Source of the DNA: Pegea sp. RAD2-039 | Lineage: Eukaryota; Chordata; Thaliacea; Salpida; Salpidae | Direction of reading: 5' to 3' | Assembly (NCBI GenBank): GCA_034620365.1 | Contig: JAQGEQ010000189.1 | Span: forward strand, 1-64,000 | DNA: 64,000 nucleotides | Shown: positions 45,700-57,400 of the stretch, in pieces | Position numbering within the stretch: the first letter of the stretch is position 1 | Layout: each line of letters opens with the position of its first letter | Notes under the pieces: generated by a model | What the model saw: the letters and a program-made list of their open reading frames with translations, nothing else | Databases searched by the model: none | Told to the model about the DNA's origin: nothing | Translations under genes and position numbers: made by a program

Positions 45700-48170
45700 A
45701 AACAAAATTCAGTAGTTTTCTTTTTGTACCTTTACACAGAACTTTAAAACTTTTAACTGCTTTCAGTAAATGAATTAAGTTTTATTTTTTAATCAATGTT
45801 TTGTTGATAGTAATCTAGTCAGGGTTTGGTTCATAATATCGGCTCCATATCCAGCAGATCCTTCTACTACTAACTGAGGTTTTAGTTGGCGACAATTTAG
45901 GTAAAATGATTTAACTCTTAACAATTTACTATCCAAAGATCAATTATAGTGTTGCCCACAGCAGCTTTTTATTGGGTCTTTTCTTCCTTTACACCACAGG
46001 TATGATTCAGACTATTAACAGTTAAGGGTTTCAAACGGTTATGAGTTTCATTCACTTATTTCTAAATACTTTTTTCTAAAAACAATTATTATATTATATA
46101 AACAAGTTTAATATATAATCTACCGGCAAATATTTCTTGTAGTAGCTTCTATCGAACCTTCAAATGAGTTTTTTTTAATTTCAGACTCCATCTTTCAAAA
46201 TTTTCTTTTTTCCACATCAATTTGAATTTCTTTTTCAATAATCTCCCAGTGATCAGTTGTTGTCCTATCTCCATCAGTGGTTGTATTTCTCAATCAAGTC
46301 TTATAAACATTCTAATACAACAGATAAATATGAAACACCGATGTGTCTTGAAAGATGCATAGATGATGATCAACATTCAGATGACTACAATATAAATTTG
46401 GATTTAGAAACAGCTCTTGATGTGTGCTTACATAAAACAGGAAAAAATTTAATTATAAGAATTACTCACCCTACTTAGCTAAATGGATAAAACCAAAATT
46501 ATCGTTTATCAAGAAAACTGATTATTTCTATTTCTTCTTTTATCTAAAATTTAATTTAATTTGGTTTTAAGTTTTAGACTAAAGTATTTATCATAATATA
46601 GAATTGATTATTTAAGATCTAAATACCAGTTACTGATGTAATTATTTAATAAAATTTTGCAGGATTTAGAAGATTATTGGATTGAAACTGGTTTGATTGC
46701 TTTCAGTCAAAGAGTAAACCATTTTAATTTATTTTTAAGAACTTACTAAATTGTCAGATTTATATACAAGAAGATAAATTATTTTATTCATTTAAAAGAT
46801 TTGAAATAAGTTTTACAGATTTAGAATTTTTGATTTAACTTTGATTTTTACTTAAACTATTAAAACAAACTTTCATTTATACAAAAGTTTTAACATAAGA
46901 GAAAACATAATTTAAAAACTTAAAATTATATTTTTAGGAAACCGATTGCAGAGAAACCAACAATAATTTTGTGAATCTAGTTTTGGTAAATATTAATTTG
47001 ATCTTAAACTTAATTTCGTTTGTTTTTATGAAATATCTAAATTGTTATTCTATAGAATACAAATTACTTTTTTTTCACTTGAAACATTTGAAATAATTTT
47101 TACAGATCTTTTCTTTTTTATTTAACTTTAATTTTGTTGTTAAATCAATCAAACTATTTTTAATTTTCATTAAAAATTTTACAATTTAAAGAAAATATTA
47201 TTTTATTGTAAAATGCTGTGTAAAAACGTACATATTAAAAACTACCAAATGTTGAATCAGGGAATATTCATTTCTTAAAAATACAAAGAGATATTTTAGG
47301 TTCAATCTTGAATTTGTTTGTTGAAACTTGTTCAATCTCAAAAATTAAATGAAAATATCTTCAATAATACCTTTACGCAGATTTTTTTAGTCTATAAAAA
47401 TTTCTACTAGTTTAGTGTTTGTGGTGTAGATTTGCTAATAGATTTTCGTCAAAAAAATAAATAAAAATATGTTGTGTTGTTCGAACTGCATATCAGAAGT
47501 GTATTTTACCGCATACGTAAATGTGTTGCTAAATTATTATAGTGTCCTTCTTAATACTATAAACATCTCTTGATTTAAAGATTCAAATATAATTTTATCT
47601 TCATGTTATTTTGATCTTCAAGCTCTCTAACCGCTTGTCTCAAAGTTGCTTCATCTTGCTATTTTCCAATCTTTTATCCATTTATATTATATCAAATATT
47701 TTCTAAAAAAATGGTATTTAGATAATTTAAATAAAAACTTTTATGTAAAAAGTAGCTAACAGGAGTCAATTCAGAAAATATTTTTATAACGAAATGATTT
47801 ATTAGCAAATTTATACCACAAACACTAAACTAATCGAAATTTATATAGAGGAACAAATCAGCGTAAAATTGTATTTCATGTGAGTTGCTATTACTATAAT
47901 TTTTAGAGTTGAACAAGTTTCAACAGACTATTTCAGTAATTATTCTAGCTTTCTTCTTTAATTCGATAGCAAAGATTATTTGGTGAATCAAACTTTAGTA
48001 GTTTTCAATTTGTACCTTTACACAGAACTTTAAAACTTTTAACTGTTTCCAGTAAATGATTGAAATGTTTTAAACATTTTTTTCAATCAATATTTTGTTG
48101 ATGGTAATCTAGTCAGAGTTTGGTTCATAATATCGACTCCAAATACAACAGCTCAATAGCAATAATTCAA
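45700..48170 (+). repeat. block X4 (head-to-head box A block)
   Basis: Same order as X1: U1 copy c, 17-codon exon (46660-46710), box A at 47410 (+), junction about 47440-47490, box A at 47814 (-). Confidence 0.75.
46200..46478 (+). pseudogene. exon U1, copy c
   Basis: Open from LSYLHQWLYFSIKSYKH to ITHPT and stop at 46476-46478, with a frame break just upstream near NNLPVIS/SPSDQ. It is followed by the 17-codon exon with donor gtaaac. Confidence 0.5.
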
Positions 48171-48476
48171 AAATATTATCAATATTATTGCTAATTCTTA
48201 TGAAACCATTACAATCTTCAGTAAACTGAAATGTTTAGAATTTAACAAGAATCAGTCAAACAAAACGAAAATATTGAACTTAAAACCATTAAATCTGCTT
48301 GAAAAGGTTTTGAATAAAGTTATAAAAAAAAATTGGAATATTTTTAGTATTAAGAAACAGAATAAGATAAGCTTTAAAATTAGAAATCATTAAAATAGAT
48401 TGTCTTAATAATATAAAGATATCTACTTCATATAAAGTATGTAATTATTTAACCTATAATTCTTTATTTATGTCAT

Positions 48477-48773
48477 TTAAAAATATATTAAATTGAATAA
48501 AATCAGAGAATTCAAGAAAACGATTTCTATTTTTCCATTTAATTTCCTAGAAAGAAAAACTTTCAAATAAAAATAAAAATATTTAGACAACTTAAACAGA
48601 TTTAAACAACTTAAACAGATTTGCTTGAACAAATTATTGACAGCATTATCTAATACACTATCATTATTTTCAAATAGTTTACATAAACTACAATTCATTT
48701 TCAGATCAATAGCCTCAGTATTGTATAAACGAGAGTTTTTTATATATTTTTTATAGTCATTTATTACTTTCAT
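48477..48773 (-). pseudogene. CxxC-pair fragment Q, copy c
   Basis: This is the best open copy of the family: MKVINDYKKYIKNSRLYNTE, IDLKMNCSLCKLFENND, NNLFKQICLSCLNL. A short duplication and a deletion (acttaaacagattt repeated) remove the SLENI end present in copies a and b. Confidence 0.4.
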
Positions 48774-49943
48774 TATTATCTGTTTTCTATTAGTGATTTC
48801 AAAAACCCCATAAACAAATTCCTGTGTGTATCAAAAAAATCACTTTAACTTTCATTATGTTTCATAAATCTGTCTTTTGAAAGATGAATTATGTGTCATA
48901 AGAGAAATGTTAGATAGTTGGTTATCAATAGTTAGTGACAATTCGTCTGTTTACTTTATATCTTCTGGTTTTATGAAATATCTAAATAGTTATTATATAG
49001 AATAGAAAATAGTTTTTTTTTCACTTAAAAATTTAAAGGAAATATTATTTTATCGTTAAATGTTGTGTAAATGTACAAAATAAAGACTATTGAATGTTGA
49101 TACAGCAAATAATCCTTTCATTTAAATAAAGGATGATAATTTAAGTTTAATCTTGAATTAGTTTGTTGAAACTTGTTCAACTCCAAAAATTAAAAGATGT
49201 ACATTTTCAAAATAAATTGTGCGCTGATTTGTTCTTTTATATAAATTTTTTGTAGTTTAGTGTTTGTGGTGTGAATTTGCTAATAAATTGTCGTCAAAAA
49301 ATTTTTCTGTAATGACTTCTTTTAGCTACTTTTTACATAAAAGTTTTTATTTAAATTATTTAAATATATTTTTTTAGCTAATATATGATTTAATATATTT
49401 GAAGAGATGGGAAAATATCAGAATGATGCAACTTTGAGACAAGTGATTACAGAGTTTGAAGATTAAAATAACAAGAAGATACAATTAAATTTGAATCTTT
49501 CAATCAAGAGATGTTTATAGTATTAATAAACCCACTATAATAATTTAGCAACACATTTACGTATGCGGTAAAATATACACTTCTGATATCTAGTTCAAAC
49601 AACACAGCTTTTCATCTATTTTAAGATTGAAAAAGTTCAATCTAAGATACAAGAGTAATAATGGTGTAGTAGTTCATCTTTATCCTCACAAATATTCAAA
49701 CAAGATCTTACAGGTATTTATCTGAGATTTCTTTGCAATTATATTTCAATATAAAAATAATTAATTTCTAAAACGTTGATTTTTTGCATTTTTTTTGAGA
49801 CTTTAAAAAGACTTTTTAGAAATGAGTTGAAATTCGCAAAAATTTTAAATAATTTTTTTAGCATCGTTTCATAATTTCTTTATTTTTAAGTTAAATCAAA
49901 ACATTTTCTTAAATAATTTCTCAATAAAAATATCAATCTTAAG

Positions 49944-50015
49944 TCCCAGGTGGTCTAGTGGTTAGGATTCGTGGCTCTCACCCACGCGGCCCGGTTTCGA
50001 TTCCCGGTCTGGGAA
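49944..50015 (+). tRNA. tRNA-Glu (CTC), G53 changed
   Basis: 72 nt; acceptor TCCCAGG pairs with TCTGGGA. The anticodon stem CGTGG/CCACG is perfect around CTCTCAC (CTC). The only defect is T for G at position 53, just before TTCGATT, which opens the last T-stem pair. It lies 30 nt before RAD54 fragment R7. Confidence 0.8.
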
Positions 50016-50045
50016 CATTTCTTTTATAACATTTTTTTTTCTCAG

Positions 50046-50725
50046 CCGGCTTTATGTGGTAAAATTATGTTAGTGCATTTATTAATTTATTATAAAATTT
50101 TTAGATATGGTTTAACTTTGATTGGTGCAAATCGGTTAGTTATGTTTAATCCTGATTGGAACCCTGCTAACGACGTACAAGCCATGGCTAGAGATGGGCA
50201 AAAAAAACCTTGTTACATTTACAGATTAAAAATTTATTAAAAAGTCAATTGGAAACACTGAAAATTAAAGTGACCGAAAATGGCTTCTTGCAGATTACTC
50301 GCAACTTCAAGTATTGAAGAGAAAATATTTCAGCGCCAAGCTCATAAAAAGGCACTTTCGTCGTGTGTAGTGGACCGTGAAGAAGATGTAGCTAGACATT
50401 TCTAATGTGATCAGCAACTTCAGTTCTTTTCACCTCTCGACGACACGATGACGTCATGTGGAAGCGACACTCATTCAACACAAAGGTAATTACTTCTGTT
50501 GGTATCGCGTCAATGACGTCATCAACGCGTTACAGATGCGTCAATTGTGTGCAAGTGCGCCCTCCACCGGCTACTGCTGATTGTAATTCAGATTTATCGG
50601 ATTGGAATCACTCATATTCAGTGAGACACATTCCGGATGACATTCTCAGTCGCGTCTAGGACCCTTCTGTGGCAAGTTTCGCCTTTCATCAGGTCTCGCA
50701 TATCGCGCAACGAAAACCAGTTTGA
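50046..50725 (+). pseudogene. RAD54 fragment R7, C-terminal exons
   Basis: Same structure as R3: exon A start joined to exon C (50105-50224), the same three-codon loss (AMARDGQKK), and the same GT-to-AT donor change. It has decayed further. Exon D (50294-50485) has TAA in place of a Ser codon in RHFS, and exon E (50536-50725) has TAG for Trp in RVWDP. It is a pseudogene. Confidence 0.85.
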
Positions 50726-51499
50726 TGACGTCATCATTTTGCGATAGTTTTGTCTTTATTTTTTGATAGTTAAATAAAAATTGAAAAAAGTTGTAAACAC
50801 TGTTTTGGGATAATTTTTTTACGATAATAGTTTACGATTTCTTACAATTTTTTTATAGAACAGTTTTTATATAATAGTTTCAAATGAATACATAATGAAA
50901 TATGTGATTTTACTGCATACGTAAAATTTTCAAATGAAATATTTTTTTATGCAAACAAACAGGATATATTTTTATTTAAAGTCAAATTTATTTTTAACTT
51001 TGATGTTCTTCTTGATATTTTACTTTTTTTAGTTCTTGTCAATTCTATAGTTTAAATATCTTTTGTAATTGATAGGTTTTTGATTTGAAATATTTAGATA
51101 TTATAATTTATATTTATTATTTACAGTTTTTGTAAGTTGAATTTATAAAAAGTTTTTTTAAATAAAGTATCATTAAAAATTTATTTATTTTTTTTACTTA
51201 AAATGTCAAAAGTTTACTTTGAAATGACTTAAATTTCAATAATTATTTGTAATTTTGAAATTATGTTTAATACTAAATAAAATTTCTTTAATTTTAACTT
51301 TAATTTTTGTTAAATCTATCAAACTAATTTTAATTTTTATTAAAAAATTTAAAGAAAATATTATTTGATTGTTAAACGTTGTGTAAACGTACCAATTAAA
51401 CAATGCTGTGTATTGATTCAGCAAATAATCTTTTCTTTCAAATAAAGGAAGAAAATTTAAGTTTAATCTTGAAATAGTTTGTTGAAACTTGTTCAACTC

Positions 51500-53640
51500 C
51501 AAAATCTAACAAACATATTTGCACATATGAAGGATTTCTTGAACATTTTTACGCTGATTTTTCAGTTTATATAAATTTCGATTAGTTTAGTGTTTGTGGT
51601 GTAAATTTGCTAATAAATTATTTCGTAAAAAATTTTCTGAATTGACTCCTGTTAGCTACTTTTTACATAAAAGTTTTTATCTGAATTATATAAATACCAT
51701 TTTTTTTAGCAAATTTATGATTTAATATAAATGGATAAGAGATAAGAAATTAGGAAGATGAAGCAACTTTGGGACAAGTGGTTAGAGAGTTTGAAGATCT
51801 AAGTAACAAGAAGATAAAATTATATTTGAATCTTTAAATCAAGAGATGTTTACAGTATTAAGAAGGACACTATAATAATTTAGCAACACATTTACATATG
51901 CGGTAAAATACACTTCTGATATACAGTTCGAACAACACAATTTATTTTTATTTATTTTTTTGATGAAAATCTATTAGCAAATCTACACCACAAACACTAA
52001 ACTAGTAGAAATTTTTATAGACTAAAAAAAATCTGCGTAAAGGTATTATTGAAGATATTTTCATTTTATTTTTGAGATTGAACAAGTTTCAACGAACAAA
52101 TTCAAGATTGAACCTAAATTATCTCTTTTTAGTTTTAAGAAATGAATATTCCCTGAATAAACATTTGGTAGTTTTTAATTTGTACGTTTTTACACAGCAT
52201 TTAACAATAAAATAATATTTTCTTTAAATTTTAGATTTTTAATAAAAATTAAAATTAGTTTGATTGATTTAACAACAAAATTAAAGTTAAATAAAAAAGT
52301 AAGATCTGTTCAAATTTTTTCAAATGTTTGAAGTGAAAAAAAAAGTATTTTGTATTCTATAGAATAATAATTTAGATATTTCATAAAAACAAAAGAAATT
52401 AGGTTTATATCAAACTAATATTTACTAAAACTAGATTCACAAAATTATTGTTGGTTTCTCCGCAATCGGTTTCCTAAAAATATAATTTTAAGCTTTCAAA
52501 TAATGTTTTCTCTTATGTTAAAACTTTTGTATAAATGAAAGTTTGTTTTATTAGTTTAATTAAAAATCAAAGTTAAATCAAAAATTATAAATCTGTAAAA
52601 CTTATTTCAAATTATTTAAATAAATAAACTATTTTATCTTCTTGTGTATAAATCTGACAGTTTAGTAAGTTCTTAAAAATAAATTAAAATGGTTTACTCT
52701 TTGTTTGAAAGCAATCAAACCAGTTTCAATCTAATCATCTTATAAATCCTACAAGATTTTATTAAATAATTACATCATTAACTGGTATTTAGATCTTAAA
52801 TAATCAATTCTATATTATGATAAATACTTTAGTCTAAAACTTAAAACCAAATTAAATTAAAATTTAGATAAAACAAGAAATAGAAATAATCAGTTTTCAT
52901 GATAAACGATAATTTTGGTTTTATCCATTTAGCTAAGTAGGGTGAGTAATTCTTGTAATTAAATTTTTTCCTGTTTTATGTAAGCACACATCAAGAGCTG
53001 TTTCTAAATCCAAATTTGTATTGTAGTCATCTGAATGTTGATCATCATCTATGTATCTTTCAAGACACATCGGCGTTTCATATTTATCTGTTGTATCAGG
53101 ATGTTTATAAGACTTGATTGAGAAATACTTGATGGAGATAGGACAACAACTGATCACTGGGAGATTTTTGAAAAAGAAATTCAAACTGATGTGAAAAAAA
53201 ATTTTGAAGAATGGAGTCTGAGATTAAAAAAAATAATCATTTGAAGATTCAATAGAAGATACTACAAGAGAAATTGGTCGGTAGAATATAAAGTAAACAT
53301 GCTTATATAATATAAAAATTGTTTTTATAAAAAAGTATTTAGAAATAAGTGAATGAACCTCATAACCGTTTGAAACCCTAAACTGTTAATAGTCTGAATC
53401 ATACCTGTGGTGTAAAGGAAGAAAAGACCCAATAAAAAGCTGCTGTGGGCAACACTATAATTGATCTTTGGATGTTAAATCTTTAAAAGTTAAATCAATT
53501 TACCTAAAATGTCGCCAAATAAAACCTCAGTTAGTAGTAGAAGGAACTGCTGGATATGGAGTGGATATTATGAACCAAAACCCTGACTAGATTACCATCA
53601 ACAAAACATTGATTGAAAAATAACTTAAATCATTTACTGG
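51500..53640 (-). repeat. block X5 (head-to-head box A block)
   Basis: Inverted relative to X1/X4. Box A at 51585 (+) and 51984 (-), junction about 51925-51975, degraded 17-codon exon near 52700-52750, U1 copy d at 52933-53184. Confidence 0.75.
52933..53184 (-). pseudogene. exon U1, copy d
   Basis: Open from NLPVISCCPIS to ITHPT, with an internal loss of about 10 codons (HQWL region) compared with copies a-c. The downstream 17-codon exon is damaged (stop and altered acceptor). Confidence 0.45.
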
Positions 53641-54093
53641 AAGCAGTTAAAAGTTTTAAAGTTCTGTGTAAAGGTACAAATAGAAAACTACTAAATGTTG
53701 ATTTGATGAATTATCCTCTCTAACAAATGAATGAGGATAATTAAAGTTTAATCTTGAAATAGTCTGTTGAATATTATTCAACTGTAAAACTTAAATCTTA
53801 TAGAAGTCAATGGTTACATCAAAGATAATTTTAGGCTGATTTGTTCGGTTTTATACATTTGTACAAATTTAGAGTTTGTGGTGTAAATTTGCAAAAAAAA
53901 TTATTTCGTCATAAAAAATTTCTGAGTTGACTTCTGTTAGCTACTTTTGACTTTAATGTTTTAATCTATACTATCTTGATATCGTTTTATTAGCAATTTG
54001 TTTTTATCCAAATTATTTAAATATAATCTTTTTAGTTCTAAAATATCTAAAATTCTTTTTTTAACAAACATATGATTAAATATAATTGAAAAG

Positions 54094-54189
54094 ATGGGAA
54101 ATTATCAGACTGATTCAACCTTGAGACAAGTTGTTAGAGAGTTTGAAGATCAAAATAACAAGATGATAAAATTATATTTGAAGCTTTAA
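54094..54189 (+). other. 31-codon micro-ORF, intact
   Basis: It reads MGNYQTDSTLRQVVREFEDQ and ends YLKL before TAA, about 220 nt after a degenerate box A at 53870. Confidence 0.35.
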
Positions 54190-55264
54190 ATCAAGAGAAA
54201 TTTATAGTATTAAGAAATGCACTAAAATAATTTAGAAGCACATTTACGTATGCGGTAAAATACACTTCTGATATGCAGTTCAAACAACACAGCTTTTTAT
54301 CTATTTTAGATTGAAAATGTTCAATCTAAGAGACAAGATTAGTGTTAAAAGGTTAAATTTGCTTTTTAATCTTCATCTTTATTAGTTAATACGATGACAT
54401 GACTTCAACTTTGGCAACTTTTGATTCTATTATAAAATTAATAAAAAATTATAAACAGTTACTCAGTTTTTAACTACCTTACAAATACTCAAACATTAAT
54501 TAAATGTAATTGGCCTCAATAATATATAAAAAATCAACAATTATTTTCATTGAAAAATTATAGTGTCTAAAAGATATATCACCTAGTTTAAAATTGTTAG
54601 AAATTTCAGTAATCGACTTCACTATTACTATTAAGTCTTCAAATAGAACATAGAACCACTAAATAAGCTTATTAGTAAATAATTAAATTTTATTTATGAT
54701 TTTATTATATATAAATTAAATTAAGGTATATATAAAATTATTATTTAGATATAAATTTAAATTACGTTTAAAAAATGTGAAAATTATTTCAGTAATAAAT
54801 TTAAGTATTTTTTCAAATAAATGTTTTATGAAGTAAGATTATGACAATATTGAGTTTTAATTTCATCATTTTAATAATTTACTTTTTCAACAAAGTTATT
54901 ATTTTCCCTATTATGTTTTTTTAATTTATTTTTTATCAGTTTTTAGGTCGTAGTTTTCTACCGTAAACAGATAAAAAACAACTTATTAAAGCAAAAATAA
55001 TTGGGTAACTGACTTAATGTAATCATTTCTAATTCACTTTTGGTAAGAAATGATAACATCAAAGCCACTAATAGTTATAGAAAACAAGGTTTATAACTCT
55101 ATTCATCATGAAGTCATGTTTAGTATTCTATCTACTTCTTGTTTGATATTTTTAAACAAAACATAAAAACTACTTTTAAACGAAGTTAATAATCCAACAG
55201 ATTTATTTCTCATTTAAAAAAGAAAATTATTTTAACTTTTAAATTTAATATTCAATCTAATTAA

Positions 55265-55669
55265 AAATTTTGACGATTTAACCAACTGCTGATAAAATGC
55301 CTTCTGTACACGGACTTCCAGTTTCTTTATTGATAACTTGGCTAGTACTTTCTTCTAAATTGTAATCAACAAAACAATCAGAAAATGAGATGAAATAGGT
55401 CGGAACTCTGTTTGTAATTAATGTATATTTTCATCCACCAATCATATAAATTAGTATGGAGCAAACAATAGATCAATTACAACTTATTTTACTTTGTACA
55501 GCAGTTCATAAGTTTTATTTCTTCAACAAACTCAACAATCGTGGAAGGTTATTATGAAGATACAAAACGACATCTAAACCTCTTGTTTTGTTTTACTGAG
55601 TCCACATGTTTTGGGTTTTACATCAATAACCTTTCTTTTTCTGGCGTACTTTGCACTTTTACATAATTT
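55265..55669 (-). pseudogene. cysteine-containing two-exon fragment, inverted copy
   Basis: Partner of 16645-17081 in the right inverted-repeat arm. Exon 1 (55669-55493) starts KLCKSAKYARKRKVIDV but then has an extra C that shifts frame. The donor has changed from gtaagt to gtaaaa. Exon 2 starts at 55407. It has decayed independently of the left copy. Confidence 0.5.
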
Positions 55670-57153
55670 CTAGAATTAATCATCAACATATTAATAGACT
55701 TAACGTAAACGTTGTAGCTTACTAGTAGTCGTTGCTCGAAAAAAACTTTCTTTTCAACTAGCAGTCAGCCAAATGTAACCATCATTATACTCATTGAAAT
55801 AAGTTTATTTATAATCTCTTTTTTATATTCTAAAATCATAAATAAATGAGAAAAAAACGGACAATATCTTTAATGTAGAAACAAACAAATATGCTTTTAG
55901 AGTATTCTTTAAGCTGAGTAGCATCAACTATAGAAAAACTTGTATTTACAAACCAACTTTACTGCTAGCAGGACCCAACTAATGACCTACTTTGATAGAA
56001 TGGTGGACGCCTGTTTATAAAACGTAGTATTAAATGTTTAATAGCTTTAAACTATCATGATTTTACCAAATTGTTGCTGTTTGTATTTACTTACTGGTGT
56101 TATATAATTTTGAAAATCTAAAAGTTATTAATAAAATCATCAGCAACTGTTTTCAAACAAGCTTTCATTTACTACTCATATAGGTGCTTCACTGTGCGTG
56201 AGCAGTTTATGCTAATTTATTTATACTAAAAGTATTTCAAGAGAGCCTAGAGACTGATTATCAAATTTTGAGAACCAGCAACCTTAAAATTAGAGGTAAG
56301 CTCTTTAACTAACTGTTTGTAAACACATTATTAGTTTTGTCTTTACTAATTATTATTATGAAAAATTTGTTTAGATTTTTTAATTTAATATTTAAAAGTT
56401 AAATCAGTTTACTTAAAATGTCGCCAACTAAAACCTCAGTTAGTAATAGAAGGAGTTGTTGTATATTGAATCGATATTATGATCCAAAACCTAACTAGAT
56501 TACCCTCAAAAAACATTGATTTAAAAATCGTTTAACAATTTCACTATTTTGCTGGAAGCAGTTAAAAGTTTTAAAGTTCTGTGTAAAAGCACAAATAAAA
56601 AACTAACAAGTGTTAATTTGATGAATAATCCTTTCTAACAAATAAAGGAGGAAAATTTAAGTTTTATTTTGAAATAGTCTGTTGAATCTTATTCAACTCT
56701 AAAATTCAAATCTTACGGAGGTCAATGATTACATCGAATAATTTTACGCGGATTTGTTTCATTCTATACATTTGTATTAGTTTAGTGTTTGTGGTATTAA
56801 TTTACTACAAAATTATTTCGTCAAAAAAAATTTTCTGAATTGATTTCTGCTAGCTACTTTTTACTTAAACGTTTTTATCTAAATTATCTAAAAATATTTT
56901 TATATTAAATTTATGATTTAATATAATTGAAGAGATGGGAAAATATCAGAATGATGCAACTTTGAGACAAGTGGTTAGAGAGTTTGAAGATCAAAGTAAC
57001 AAGATGATAAAATTATATTTGAATCTTTATATCAAGAGATTTATATTTATAACAAGGGCACTAAAATAATTTAGCAACACATTTACCTATGCGGTAAAAT
57101 ACACTTTTGATATTCCGGTCTGGGAACTTTTTTTTTACACAATTTTTTTTTAT

Positions 57154-57400
57154 CCGGATTTATCTGGTAAAATGATGTTAGTGAATTCATTGATGGCAGC
57201 AACTCGTTCAATAAATGATGATAAATACGTGATTGTATCAAATTACACGCAAACGCTCGATTTATGTGAAAAATTGTGCCGTATGAGGAGGTAGAGAACT
57301 TGATGATGATGAATTTCAATCAACATTTTGTTGTCAGATACGGATATGTAAGATTAGATAGATATGACTATTAAAAAAAGATATAACATCGTAGAACGAA
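57154..57400 (+). pseudogene. RAD54 fragment R8
   Basis: Inverted partner of R1. Exon A 57154-57290 is open but the preceding AG acceptor is lost (…tat before CCGG). Exon B from 57338 has the same small deletion after RLD and ends at the Z segment. The matching defects show that R8 and R1 split after these mutations arose. Confidence 0.8.

Larger units (their letters stand above)
45700..51290 (+). repeat. direct segmental duplication, copy 2
   Basis: Partner of 20900-26540. It keeps the complete tRNA-Glu at 49944-50015 and about 250 nt upstream of it that copy 1 has lost. Confidence 0.8.
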
